Below, in pieces: positions 24,724 to 30,893 of a DNA stretch of 64,000 bases. The stretch covers positions 62,001 to 126,000 of IMG/VR virus record IMGVR_UViG_3300023184_000026; one strand, given 5' to 3'. The notes under the pieces are model-generated. The model did no database searches. It saw nothing but the letters and a program-made list of their open reading frames with translations, and had not been told where the DNA came from. The position numbers and the translations under genes are program-made. The first letter of the stretch is position 1; every line of letters starts with the position of its first letter. This DNA is from a virus.

Positions 24724-24797
24724 GGACGATTGGTGAAAAAGTATCACTGCTGACTGAAGATCAATAATTCCGGTTGCAAGATCCGGGTCGTCCACCA
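24724..24797 (+). tRNA. tRNA-Phe(GAA), atypical
   Basis: Acceptor GGACGAT/GTCGTCC, anticodon loop CTGAAGA with one mismatch in the stem, CCA encoded. The T-loop (TTGCAAGAT) is two bases too long and the D-loop lacks the usual GG, so folding is non-standard. Confidence 0.7.
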
Positions 24798-24798
24798 T

Positions 24799-25128
24799 TT
24801 ATTTAAAATCAAATTCTTTTTTATATTCTAACACTGATGTTATATATGGGACGCTACCATCATCCTCGAATTGTCTGTATGTAAAATCTATTATAAAGTT
24901 TCCAACTTGAACAACTGTGTGTGGTAGTTTGTAAACTATATGTTTAACATCTACGGTCTTTGCTTGTGGAAATCCATTATTATTTAAGAAATCTGCCAGT
25001 GAATCTGATATTTCACAACACATTCCTTTTGACCACGTTGGTGCATGAATAATATTATAATAATCCTCCCCATCGGACTGTAACCAAGAAGTGCAAAGTT
25101 CATTTAAAAGTATTTCTGTTAGTTTCAT
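24799..25128 (-). CDS. Possible cysteine-peptidase/transglutaminase-like protein with packaging-type N-terminus
   Basis: The 109-residue protein begins MKLTEILLNE|L, a short helix ending in L-x-E like the capsid-targeting peptides of T4 internal proteins. The rest has a GMCCEISDSLADFL helix, then HIVYKLPHTVVQVGNFIIDFTYRQF: an ordered Cys...His...Asp set like that of transglutaminase-fold or NlpC-like enzymes, seen also in unannotated phage proteins. The enzymatic call is tentative. It is a lone minus-strand gene inside the tRNA array, its stop two bases from tRNA-Phe. Confidence 0.6.
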   Translation of the reverse strand: MKLTEILLNELCTSWLQSDGEDYYNIIHAPTWSKGMCCEISDSLADFLNNNGFPQAKTVDVKHIVYKLPHTVVQVGNFIIDFTYRQFEDDGSVPYITSVLEYKKEFDFK

Positions 25129-25223
25129 AACATATACATATCCTAAATGTTATTTAATATCAAAAAGAAATATTTGAAAGTATCGGCGGCAATACATTTA
25201 AACTACCCGAAACACCATTTTAT

Positions 25224-25297
25224 TGAGATATATTGTAGTGGCAGCAAAAGAGTCTCTGAAACTCATAGCATTGGTTCGATTCCAATTATCTCATCCA
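25224..25297 (+). tRNA. tRNA-Gln(CUG)
   Basis: Acceptor TGAGATA/TATCTCA, loop CTCTGAA, T-arm ATTGG TTCGATT CCAAT, CCA encoded. Confidence 0.8.
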
Positions 25298-25304
25298 TTT
25301 TATT

Positions 25305-25455
25305 ATACAACAACTGCGGAGATAGTAATTCCAAAAAAGTTGTTACTGTATGAGTAGAAGATATCGTGAGTTAATTACTATGTCACGTGAAGCGAAAAAT
25401 ATAGGATAATATAAAGGTGAAGCCTCATCTTGAATGGGTTAAATTCCCAAAGGCA
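25305..25455 (+). ncRNA. Structured non-tRNA segment of the array
   Basis: At 25305-25351, ATAC/GTAT encloses AACAACT/AGTTGTT and AGTA/TACT, which are interleaved and could form a compact pseudoknot. The rest (to a TGGG TTAAATT CCCA hairpin near 25435) shows no protein gene. It fills a tRNA-sized gap and may be a small RNA or tRNA remnant. Confidence 0.35.
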
Positions 25456-25462
25456 TTTTTAC

Positions 25463-25538
25463 TGTCCCATAGCTCAGTTGGCAGAGCAAGAAACTGTTAA
25501 TTTCAAGGTCGCACGTTCGAGCCGTGCTGGGACAGCCA
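25463..25538 (+). tRNA. tRNA-Asn(GUU)
   Basis: Acceptor TGTCCCA/TGGGACA, loop CTGTTAA, T-arm GCACG TTCGAGC CGTGC, CCA encoded. Confidence 0.88.
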
Positions 25539-25544
25539 ATTTAT

Positions 25545-25617
25545 TGTGATGTAGTGTCAAAGTAGCACGGGCTCTGTTAAAGCTCTTGTCGTGGTGCGAG
25601 TCCACGCTTCACAGCCA
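25545..25617 (+). tRNA. tRNA-Asn(GUU), second copy
   Basis: Acceptor TGTGATG/CTTCACA with one mismatch, stem GGGCT/AGCTC around CTGTTAA, T-loop TGCGAGT, CCA encoded. It is clearly different in sequence from the copy at 25463. Confidence 0.8.
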
Positions 25618-25623
25618 TTTTAC

Positions 25624-25698
25624 GGATCGCAAGCATATAAAGTGATGCTCTAGGCTCTTAACCTTGAGAACACGGGGCAGTACCGTGGCGGTCCACCA
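25624..25698 (+). tRNA. tRNA-Lys(CUU), atypical T-loop
   Basis: Acceptor GGATCGC/GCGGTCC, loop CTCTTAA, CCA encoded. The T-loop is GGCAGTA in place of TTCGANT. Confidence 0.72.
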
Positions 25699-25702
25699 AT
25701 TT

Positions 25703-25781
25703 CAAGCAAGAAGAGGCTGTTAAAGTCAGCATGGACATTACAAGATGCTAAATGGTGATAAGTGAATTCACATCTTACTTG
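25703..25781 (+). ncRNA. tRNA-sized structured element
   Basis: CAAGCAAG pairs with CTTACTTG (one mismatch) around about 63 bases that include a GTGAATTCAC palindrome. It has tRNA length and spacing, but I could not fit a proper anticodon arm or T-loop, and no CCA is encoded. Confidence 0.35.
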
Positions 25782-25791
25782 AAAAATTTAT

Positions 25792-25870
25792 GGAACTAAA
25801 GCCACAGTGGACGGGCAGCGGTCTTTTAAACCGTTAATTCGTGTGGGTTCAACTCCCACTGGTTCCACCA
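25792..25870 (+). tRNA. tRNA-Lys(UUU)
   Basis: Acceptor GGAACTA/TGGTTCC, stem GCGGT/ACCGT with loop CTTTTAA, T-loop TTCAACT, CCA encoded. Confidence 0.88.
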
Positions 25871-25876
25871 TTTTAT

Positions 25877-25959
25877 AGCAGAGACAAGCCAAGGGACGCT
25901 AACTGCGCTCATAACGCAGCCGAAAGGTATGATGTGTTCGATTCACATCTCTGCTTCCA
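25877..25959 (+). tRNA. tRNA with CAU anticodon (Met or Ile2)
   Basis: Acceptor AGCAGAG/CTCTGCT, stem CTGCG/CGCAG with loop CTCATAA, fairly long variable loop, CCA encoded. Another CAU tRNA is at 34297; one could be the lysidine-modified Ile type. Confidence 0.82.
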
Positions 25960-25966
25960 TTTTTAT

Positions 25967-26042
25967 CAGTGTGTGGTGCCAAAGGTTGGCGATTCCGCTT
26001 GGAACGGAAATTATGTAGGTTCGAGTCCTATCACACTGACCA
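25967..26042 (+). tRNA. tRNA-Pro(UGG)
   Basis: Acceptor CAGTGTG/CACACTG, stem TTCCG/CGGAA with loop CTTGGAA, CCA encoded. Confidence 0.88.
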
Positions 26043-26047
26043 TTTAT

Positions 26048-26124
26048 GCTTGTGTAGCTCAACTGGATAGAGCAACAGATTACGAATCTGTAGGTTGAAG
26101 GCTCGAATCCTTCCACATGCACCA
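26048..26124 (+). tRNA. tRNA-Arg(ACG)
   Basis: Acceptor GCTTGTG/CACATGC with one mismatch, loop TTACGAA (A34 would become inosine), CCA encoded. Confidence 0.88.
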
Positions 26125-26128
26125 TTTT

Positions 26129-26224
26129 GAACAGAAGCCTAGTTGTTCGTAAAACAGGAGTCGGTGTAATCATATTGATGTTTTTCAACAGGTAACCGTG
26201 CGCGGAATAATCGGGTGCTGTTCA
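26129..26224 (+). repeat. 96-base structured repeat, copy 1
   Basis: GAACAG...CTGTTC closes the element. The sequence matches 27080-27175 at 93 of 96 bases by eye. Inside, CCTAGTTG can pair with CAACAGG (one bulge) and CGGT with ACCG in interleaved order. It sits between tRNA genes and is followed by a T-rich linker like theirs. Confidence 0.8.
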
Positions 26225-26230
26225 TTTTTT

Positions 26231-26305
26231 GGCCCTATAGAATAGAAGTTAGTTCGCCTGACTTTCAATCAGGAGATGTGGGAGCGTTACCCACTGGGGC
26301 TACCA
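26231..26305 (+). tRNA. tRNA-Glu(UUC)
   Basis: Acceptor GGCCCTA/TGGGGCT, stem CCTGA/TCAGG with loop CTTTCAA, CCA encoded. The T-loop is AGCGTTA, not TTCGANT. Confidence 0.82.
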
Positions 26306-26307
26306 TT

Positions 26308-26465
26308 TTTGAGCGGCAGCGTGGAAGGACATGCAGCCTTGAGAAGTTCTATTACGCGCAGTATAGTGTACATAAAGCTGTGCCTCTGAAACGAAGCGAT
26401 GACTACCTAATAGATCGGGTCAGATTCAATGTCATCAATAGGTATCAATTCCTATCCGACTCAAA
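26308..26465 (+). ncRNA. tRNA-like domain enclosing a pseudoknot-capable insert
   Basis: TTTGAGCGG pairs with CCGACTCAAA (one bulged A). Immediately 5' of the 3' strand is a T-arm-like hairpin ATAGG/CCTAT, placed as in a tRNA. In place of D and anticodon arms are about 120 bases in which CTATTA/TAATAG (26349, 26408) and GATGAC/GTCATC (26398, 26431) interleave. The layout recalls a miniature tmRNA without an obvious tag frame. Function unknown. Confidence 0.5.
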
Positions 26466-26731
26466 TTAATTTTGAATAGCAGCTCGGAGTGTAGGAAAGT
26501 TTTTTCCTTTCCGGTACGAGCATGGGGTCTAACCATCAGCGGAAAAATAAGCAACGAAAAGCCTCTGGGTTCATAACAATATGTTAAATGGAAAAATAAT
26601 AACATGTTGGAATTTATGCGTAAATAAGAAACTCGCTATAGTGTAGCTATATAAAGCAAAACTACACCTATTCAATTAATTTTATGAGTTATAATAAAGT
26701 TTTGATATAATATATATAGTATATATTATAT
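26466..26731. other. Non-coding stretch with one clear hairpin
   Basis: GCTCG/CGAGC (26482, 26517) closes over an AGGAAAG...CTTTCC hairpin with a T-rich loop. The remainder to 26731 is AT-rich with no gene that I can support; the last 40 bases are TATA-rich and precede the ORF at 26732. Confidence 0.4.
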
Positions 26732-26974
26732 ATGAACATATCACCAATACAATCATCGGCTGAAACAAATAGTTCACCAGTAAACATTCAAGCTGCGGCT
26801 AAAATATATAGTAAAAATAGTCCAGTATCACTTAGTACAAATGCATCTGGATTTTTTGCAAATGCTGAAGCTGATGTTGTGCATGATCTTAAAAAAGCTT
26901 TGATGGCTGCAATAAATTGTGGAGATTTTGACAAAGCTATACATATTTTAAAATGTTTAAAAGAACTGGGATAA
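26732..26974 (+). CDS. Small hypothetical protein
   Basis: The 80-residue product has a Ser/Asn-rich, probably unfolded first half and a helical second half (DVVHDLKKALMAAINCGDF, then IHILKCLKEL) like a single helix-turn-helix repeat. It lies in a gap in the tRNA array. No family recognised. Confidence 0.55.
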   Translation: MNISPIQSSAETNSSPVNIQAAAKIYSKNSPVSLSTNASGFFANAEADVVHDLKKALMAAINCGDFDKAIHILKCLKELG

Positions 26975-26993
26975 TAATATATAAACAATTTAC

Positions 26994-27072
26994 AGAGAGT
27001 TAAGGGCACTGCTACCAGAATATCGTGGTAGGTTCACGTAGCGTAATAACCACACATGGCTAAACACTCTCT
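26994..27072 (+). ncRNA. tRNA-sized structured RNA
   Basis: AGAGAGT pairs with ACTCTCT over a 79-base element. Inside, either a simple CTACCA/TGGTAG hairpin or an interleaved pair GCTAC/GTAGC plus GTGGT/ACCAC can form. GGTTCAC is the only T-loop-like string. No anticodon can be assigned and no CCA is encoded. Confidence 0.45.
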
Positions 27073-27079
27073 AATATTT

Positions 27080-27175
27080 GAACAGAAGTCTAGTTGTTTG
27101 TAAAACAGGAGTCGGTGTAATCATATTGATGTTTTTCAACAGGCAACCGTGCGCGGAATAATCGGGTGCTGTTCA
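27080..27175 (+). repeat. 96-base structured repeat, copy 2
   Basis: Near-identical to 26129-26224; the differences are C to T in GCCT, C to T in TTCG and T to C in GGTAAC. The first turns a C-G pair of the proposed stem into T-G, which keeps pairing. A tRNA-Gln starts five bases later. Confidence 0.8.
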
Positions 27176-27179
27176 TTTT

Positions 27180-27253
27180 TGGGATATGGTGTAATGGTAA
27201 CACAGACGACTTTGACTCGTCTATTCATGGTTCGAGTCCATGTATCCCAGCCA
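27180..27253 (+). tRNA. tRNA-Gln(UUG)
   Basis: Acceptor TGGGATA/TATCCCA, stem GACGA/TCGTC with loop CTTTGAC, CCA encoded. Confidence 0.9.
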
Positions 27254-27314
27254 TTATATAGTTGATGGGTTATATATACTCTTCATTTTTGTGTATTAGT
27301 ATATTTATAAAAGT

Positions 27315-27515
27315 ATGAGCGACATGACATCAAATAATTTGATTATACGCAGAATGATTGATAAGAAAACATCTTATACAGCAATCTTTTTGAAAGGAGA
27401 ACGACCAAGAATTTTTCCTACAGATGATTATGAACATGCTCGTATTTTACAAATATACAAGCAAGATAGAAAATATGAAGGTATAATAAACGATTTTAAT
27501 GATTTTGATTTGTAA
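27315..27515 (+). CDS. Small hypothetical protein
   Basis: The 66-residue product (SDMTSNNLIIRRMIDKKTSY...) is charged, has a beta-hairpin-like middle (YTAIFLKGERPRIF) and ends acidic. It fits between two tRNA genes, ending four bases before tRNA-Ile. No family recognised. Confidence 0.5.
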   Translation: MSDMTSNNLIIRRMIDKKTSYTAIFLKGERPRIFPTDDYEHARILQIYKQDRKYEGIINDFNDFDL

Positions 27516-27518
27516 TAT

Positions 27519-27596
27519 GGTAGAGAAGCACAAGTAGTTATATGCTCTCGTTTGATAGACGAAGGATAGTGAGTGCAAGTCTCACCTCTACCACCA
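27519..27596 (+). tRNA. tRNA-Ile(GAU)
   Basis: Acceptor GGTAGAG/CTCTACC, loop TTGATAG, T-arm GTGAG/CTCAC, CCA encoded. Confidence 0.88.
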
Positions 27597-27600
27597 TATA

Positions 27601-27690
27601 GCCCGAATCATCCCTCTCTTATGTAAAAATAATGATGGACTCAATCTGAAACTACAGATGATGACACATGACGATGTGTCTAGGGCAATC
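27601..27690 (+). ncRNA. Multi-hairpin RNA
   Basis: GCCC (27601) pairs with GGGC (27683) around hairpins ATCTG/CAGAT and GACACAT-GACG-ATGTGTC (27663-27680, perfect 7 bp). It has tRNA-like size but no T-loop or CCA. A further AT-rich hairpin (TTTAATTA/TAATTAAA) follows at about 27706-27736. Confidence 0.45.
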
Positions 27691-27762
27691 TTTTATATAT
27701 GCGAATTTTAATTACGGCGAATCTGCCATAATTAAACAAAGGAAAAAAAGAATCAATAACAC

Positions 27763-27790
27763 TTGACATTTTGTTAGAAAATATTAGAGT
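27763..27790 (+). promoter_or_regulatory. Possible promoter inside the tRNA array
   Basis: TTGACA, 16-base spacer, TAGAGT (one change from TATAGT), about 22 bases before tRNA-Ala. Confidence 0.45.
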
Positions 27791-27811
27791 TTTGATAGAT
27801 AGATATTTTAT

Positions 27812-27887
27812 GGGCTAGTATCTCAGTTGGTAGAGAAGCTGCTTTGCAAGCAGAAGGTCGCAGGTTCGATCCCTGTCTGGTCCACCA
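27812..27887 (+). tRNA. tRNA-Ala(UGC)
   Basis: Acceptor GGGCTAG/CTGGTCC, loop TTTGCAA, T-arm GCAGG TTCGATC CCTGT, CCA encoded. Its D and T arms resemble tRNA-Gly(UCC) at 23822. Confidence 0.88.
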
Positions 27888-27893
27888 TTTTAT

Positions 27894-27969
27894 ACCGAGT
27901 TAGCACAGTGGCTAATGCACTTCGTTTACATCGAAGCTATCAGGGGTTCGAGTCCCTTACTCGGTACCA
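27894..27969 (+). tRNA. tRNA-Val(UAC)
   Basis: Acceptor ACCGAGT/ACTCGGT, stem CTTCG/CGAAG with loop TTTACAT, T-loop TTCGAGT, CCA encoded. Confidence 0.92.
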
Positions 27970-27997
27970 TTTCAATTGTTCTATATACTTATAGTAT

Positions 27998-28390
27998 ATG
28001 ATTAAATTAAAAGATTTATTGCCAGAATCACCATTTGCAGTGTTTGTTTTAGCCAAAGCAAATGATGGATATGCAGCCACAACTCGTGCAGCAGACCGAA
28101 ATGAACAAGGAAAAATTGGATTGCCCGGCGGAAAAGTTGATATTGGTGAATCACCAGTTCAAGCAGCAACAAGAGAATCTAATGAAGAAGGATGGCAAGT
28201 TGATATAACAAATACAACACCTATTCATAAACAATTAGTTGATGGAAAAATGGTATATTGGTATGCAGGAGAAAATGCAGTAAAGTTAAATAATTTTAAA
28301 GAAAAAGGTAGAATAACTCCCATAGTTGCAACTATTGAACAAATTTTATCTTCTGGTTACGGAAATGAAAATCTAAAACACTTAGTATAA
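27998..28390 (+). CDS. Nudix hydrolase with packaging-type N-terminus
   Basis: The 130-residue protein contains the Nudix box GGKVDIGESPVQAATRESNE plus EGW (G-x5-E-x7-RE-x2-EE-x-G), with all metal-binding Glu residues, around residues 45-67. Such enzymes hydrolyse nucleoside diphosphates linked to another group (oxidised dNTPs, NADH, ADP-ribose, capped RNA). The start MIKLKDLLPE|S is nearly the same as that of the exonuclease at 38571 and ends in L-x-E, the T4 prohead protease consensus. TATAGT lies a few bases before the ATG. Confidence 0.88.
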   Translation: MIKLKDLLPESPFAVFVLAKANDGYAATTRAADRNEQGKIGLPGGKVDIGESPVQAATRESNEEGWQVDITNTTPIHKQLVDGKMVYWYAGENAVKLNNFKEKGRITPIVATIEQILSSGYGNENLKHLV

Positions 28391-28560
28391 CAAGTGCTTG
28401 AAACGTGTTCGTTCATATGCTTTCGTGAAAGTATATCAACAGAAGCAGTGTATTGGTTCAATCGTTAGTTCTTTTGCGTAAAAAGACATTTTTAGCATAC
28501 GGAGGGTAGCCCCTTGGTGGTGACGATATACCTTATCACGTCAATTATTTATATGCTTGA
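28391..28560. other. Structured non-coding segment
   Basis: A hairpin ATATGCTTTC / GAAAGTATAT (about 28414-28436) is followed by GGTTCAATCG, a T-loop-like string, and by GACG...CGTC near 28522-28541. No tRNA could be assembled. Confidence 0.35.
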
Positions 28561-28607
28561 CACATAACAAATATTGTTCATTATGACGTGAGAAATGAGA
28601 TGCAATA

Positions 28608-28859
28608 ATGCAAATCATTTCATACACACACAAAATGAAAGATACAAATACACAAAAGACGGGTAAAAATGGTTATGAAATTAGATTGGAAATTCTTGGA
28701 CTAGCAATGGGACAAGCAGACTCAGCTTATTTCAACCAACTTGAGCGACTTCGCCATGTTGCGGGTGATAAAGGAACATGGGAATTGCCAAAAGATAATC
28801 GTGTAGATGAAGCAATGCAAATTGCTGAAAAACTCTACAAGTTTGTTGAGAATAAGTAA
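28608..28859 (+). CDS. Conserved phage hypothetical protein
   Basis: The 83-residue product has YEIRLEILGLAMGQADSAYF in the middle and ends AEKLYKFVENK. I recognise this arrangement from unannotated proteins of T4-like phages, without a known role. TTGACA at about 28554 may belong to its promoter, but no good -10 is visible. Confidence 0.6.
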   Translation: MQIISYTHKMKDTNTQKTGKNGYEIRLEILGLAMGQADSAYFNQLERLRHVAGDKGTWELPKDNRVDEAMQIAEKLYKFVENK

Positions 28860-28913
28860 CAGTTATATCTTGGTGTAACAGATATAAACTAGTGTATTTG
28901 ATTACACCATTAT

Positions 28914-28991
28914 ACAGGTGTAGCGTAACTTGGTTATCGCGTCTGGTTTGGGACCAGAAGACTGTGGGCTCAAATCCCACCACCTGTACCA
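28914..28991 (+). tRNA. tRNA-Pro(UGG), second copy
   Basis: Acceptor ACAGGTG/CACCTGT, stem TCTGG/CCAGA with loop TTTGGGA, T-loop CTCAAAT, CCA encoded. Distinct in sequence from the copy at 25967. Confidence 0.85.
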
Positions 28992-28999
28992 ATTTTTAT

Positions 29000-29075
29000 G
29001 GCGTTTATAGTGTAGTGGTTCGCACACAAGTTTGTGAAACTTGAAGGACGATTTAGAATATCGTTAGACGCCCCA
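29000..29075 (+). tRNA. tRNA-His(GUG)
   Basis: Stem CAAGT/ACTTG with loop TTGTGAA. Acceptor GCGTTTA/TAGACGC is preceded by an encoded G-1 and followed by discriminator C73, the two His identity marks. CCA encoded. Confidence 0.9.
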
Positions 29076-29086
29076 ATTTTATTTAT

Positions 29087-29163
29087 AGGTGGGTCGCATA
29101 ATTGGTATTGCAGCAGTCTCCAAAACTGCCACCATGTGGGTTCGAGTCCCACCCCACCTGCCA
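29087..29163 (+). tRNA. tRNA-Trp(CCA)
   Basis: Acceptor AGGTGGG/CCCACCT, stem GCAGT/ACTGC with loop CTCCAAA, CCA encoded. Confidence 0.92.
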
Positions 29164-29241
29164 TTTATTTCAATATAGTATAAAGAATATACAATAATTT
29201 ATTAACATAATAATCGCAATGATGTGTATATATTTAAAGAT

Positions 29242-29385
29242 ATGTCAAAGAAAAAAACATCTAAGAAAATTAAACGAGTATCAATGAAAGAAATTGTTGA
29301 TGCATTTTATTCAGGAATTTCGCCAACTAAAATAGGTAAAATGGCAAAACAACTTGTAAAACAACAAGATGCCAGAAATTATTGA
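29242..29385 (+). CDS. Small basic protein
   Basis: A 47-codon ORF begins MSKKKTSKKIKRVSMKEIVD, strongly basic, and then has a helix-turn-like GISPTKIGKMAKQL. It overlaps the next tiny ORF by 17 bases. It is plausibly real because it sits between tRNA-Trp and the gene at 29465 with no other coding option. No family recognised. Confidence 0.45.
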   Translation: MSKKKTSKKIKRVSMKEIVDAFYSGISPTKIGKMAKQLVKQQDARNY

Positions 29386-29458
29386 TGTTAGTTTTTATAA
29401 CAACAAAAACAAAGTTTTAGAAGATAGTTATGTTGTGTATATACAACAACCAAAATAA
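29369..29458 (+). CDS. Possible 29-residue peptide
   Basis: ATG-to-TAA ORF starting MPEIIDVSFYNNKNK, ending seven bases before the next gene. Support is only position and spacing. Confidence 0.3.
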   Translation: MPEIIDVSFYNNKNKVLEDSYVVYIQQPK

Positions 29459-29464
29459 AATCAT

Positions 29465-30535
29465 ATGAGCAAAATCACTATTCAAAATCTAGCCGAAAGA
29501 TTGTCGGCAGTTGAAACAAAATTAGCCACGCTTTCTGGCCTACAAGCCAGCGGCGTTGATGCATCAAGCATCCAAGAACTGGATATTCGTTTGTCCATCG
29601 TTGAACGTACCGTAGATGAACTGATATCAAAACCTGCCGCCGACGCAGTTGCTGCATTGGTGGCTGCATCGGCAGACGAAGCACCAACAGCTGTAGCAAG
29701 TGTTGTGGCATTGAGCCCATCAGCCACAGTTCCAGACGCCGCTGCAATTGTATCTGAAGTTATAGCAGCACAAGCTGCTGTTGACGCGCCAGAATCGCAA
29801 GAAGTTAATGATGTTGTTGTCGCTGCAATTACTGCAATTCTCACCGCTCCCGCTGATGTTGTAACAGACACAGAAGCTCTGATTGAAGCCATCACCGAAG
29901 CTGTTGCCGAAGTTGCAACAATTGATGATGCAACAGTAGCACAAGCTGCTGCTGACGCAGTTGCTCAAATCATTGAAACCGCAACAGGTGAAGCACCAAC
30001 AGCAGATGTGATTGAACAAATCACAGATGCTGTAGCATCTTGCCCAGTTGAAGCCGCTGTATCCGAAGTTATTACATCCGAAGCAGCACCAGATGCCGTG
30101 GTGGATACGCTCATTGAAAATATTGTTGCTGACAGCCCAAGTGCTGATGTATCAGCCGCCGCCGAAATCGTGGGTTTGGTCGTTGAATCCGTTGTCACCG
30201 CCGATGCTGAAACACAACCAGACGTTGTTGCCGCAGTTGCCGCAGCCGTCGCCGCAGTTGTTAATGCTGAACCAGAAGTGGTACAAGATGCAGAAGCCAT
30301 CACAGAAGCAATCACAGCAGCCGTTGCTGAATTATCAGCACCAGAATCAGAGGATGTGCAAGCTGACGTAGCAGATGCAGTTGCTCAAATTATTGCTACT
30401 GCAACCAACGTAGAAGAAGTCACAGATGCAGTTCAAATTCAAATTGAAGAAGCTGTTGCTGCTGACCCAGAACTAGAAGTCATCAATAGCCGTTTGACGG
30501 AAGTTGAAGCGAAAGTTGGTCTGCTGGGAAAATAG
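29465..30535 (+). CDS. Ala/Val/Glu-rich acidic repeat protein with coiled-coil ends
   Basis: The 356-residue protein starts and ends with matching heptad-like helices (LAERLSAVETKLATLSGL and INSRLTEVEAKVGLLGK). Between them lie three or so degenerate repeats of about 100 residues built from Ala, Val, Asp, Glu, Ile and Thr (recurring AVAQIIETAT / AVAQIIATAT and EAITEAVAEV / EAITAAVAEL). There is no Lys or Arg for long stretches, so the charge is very negative. No catalytic motif is seen. It may be a fibrous virion protein, a scaffold or a DNA mimic; this is inference. GC is above that of its neighbours because of Ala codons. Confidence 0.7.
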   Translation: MSKITIQNLAERLSAVETKLATLSGLQASGVDASSIQELDIRLSIVERTVDELISKPAADAVAALVAASADEAPTAVASVVALSPSATVPDAAAIVSEVIAAQAAVDAPESQEVNDVVVAAITAILTAPADVVTDTEALIEAITEAVAEVATIDDATVAQAAADAVAQIIETATGEAPTADVIEQITDAVASCPVEAAVSEVITSEAAPDAVVDTLIENIVADSPSADVSAAAEIVGLVVESVVTADAETQPDVVAAVAAAVAAVVNAEPEVVQDAEAITEAITAAVAELSAPESEDVQADVADAVAQIIATATNVEEVTDAVQIQIEEAVAADPELEVINSRLTEVEAKVGLLGK

Positions 30536-30538
30536 GTT

Positions 30539-30588
30539 CCAGCGTAGGACACGTGACAGAGAATATAATGTCCACTGTCAAACGCTGG
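30539..30588 (+). ncRNA. Compact pseudoknot-capable RNA in a 3' untranslated region
   Basis: CCAGCGT/ACGCTGG (7 bp, perfect) encloses two interleaved helices: GGACA (30547) with TGTCC (30569), and TGACAG (30554) with CTGTCA (30575). It starts three bases after the stop of the repeat protein and precedes a terminator. Confidence 0.55.
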
Positions 30589-30618
30589 TTTAAAAACTGG
30601 TCAGTGTAATCAAAACTC

Positions 30619-30646
30619 AAAGGCTCCAGAAATGGAGCCTTTTTTA
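30619..30646 (+). terminator. Rho-independent terminator
   Basis: AAGGCTCCA / TGGAGCCTT stem with GAAA loop and T-run. Confidence 0.9.
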
Positions 30647-30674
30647 TTTATTATATGTATATTTATTAATTTAC

Positions 30675-30766
30675 GGAAAAATGGCTGAGTCCGGTCTAAG
30701 GCGTCCGACTTGAAATCGGAAGTAGGCGCAAGTCTACCGTGGGTTCGAATCCTACTTTTTCCGCCA
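30675..30766 (+). tRNA. tRNA-Ser(UGA)
   Basis: Acceptor GGAAAAA/TTTTTCC, stem TCCGA/TCGGA with loop CTTGAAA, long variable arm, CCA encoded. Confidence 0.92.
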
Positions 30767-30772
30767 ATTTTT

Positions 30773-30847
30773 GCAGCATAAACATAAATGGTGATGTGCA
30801 AGTTTCGTAAACTTGAAAACCGAGTTCGATTCTCGGACGCTGCTCCA
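30773..30847 (+). tRNA. tRNA-Thr(CGU)
   Basis: Acceptor GCAGCAT/ACGCTGC with one mismatch, stem CAAGT/ACTTG with loop TTCGTAA, CCA encoded. D arm like tRNA-Thr(UGU) at 24152. Confidence 0.85.
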
Positions 30848-30893
30848 TAATCTTCATATTATAAGTTCATATATAATATACTTATTGGTAGCT

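Noticed and set aside
24191-26188. Minus-strand ORFs such as 24191-24451, 24289-24498 and 25943-26188
   Set aside because: They are antisense readings of tRNA genes (typical GFEPS/RIGIEPI-like strings) and not proteins.
27601-27690. tRNA gene
   Set aside because: Only four base pairs close the element, the third hairpin has a 4-base loop instead of a T-loop, and no CCA follows.
29478-30371. Long minus-strand and +3 ORFs opposite the Ala-rich gene
   Set aside because: They are by-products of Ala/Val codon bias; composition (Leu/Gln or Cys/Asn/Ser) is not protein-like.
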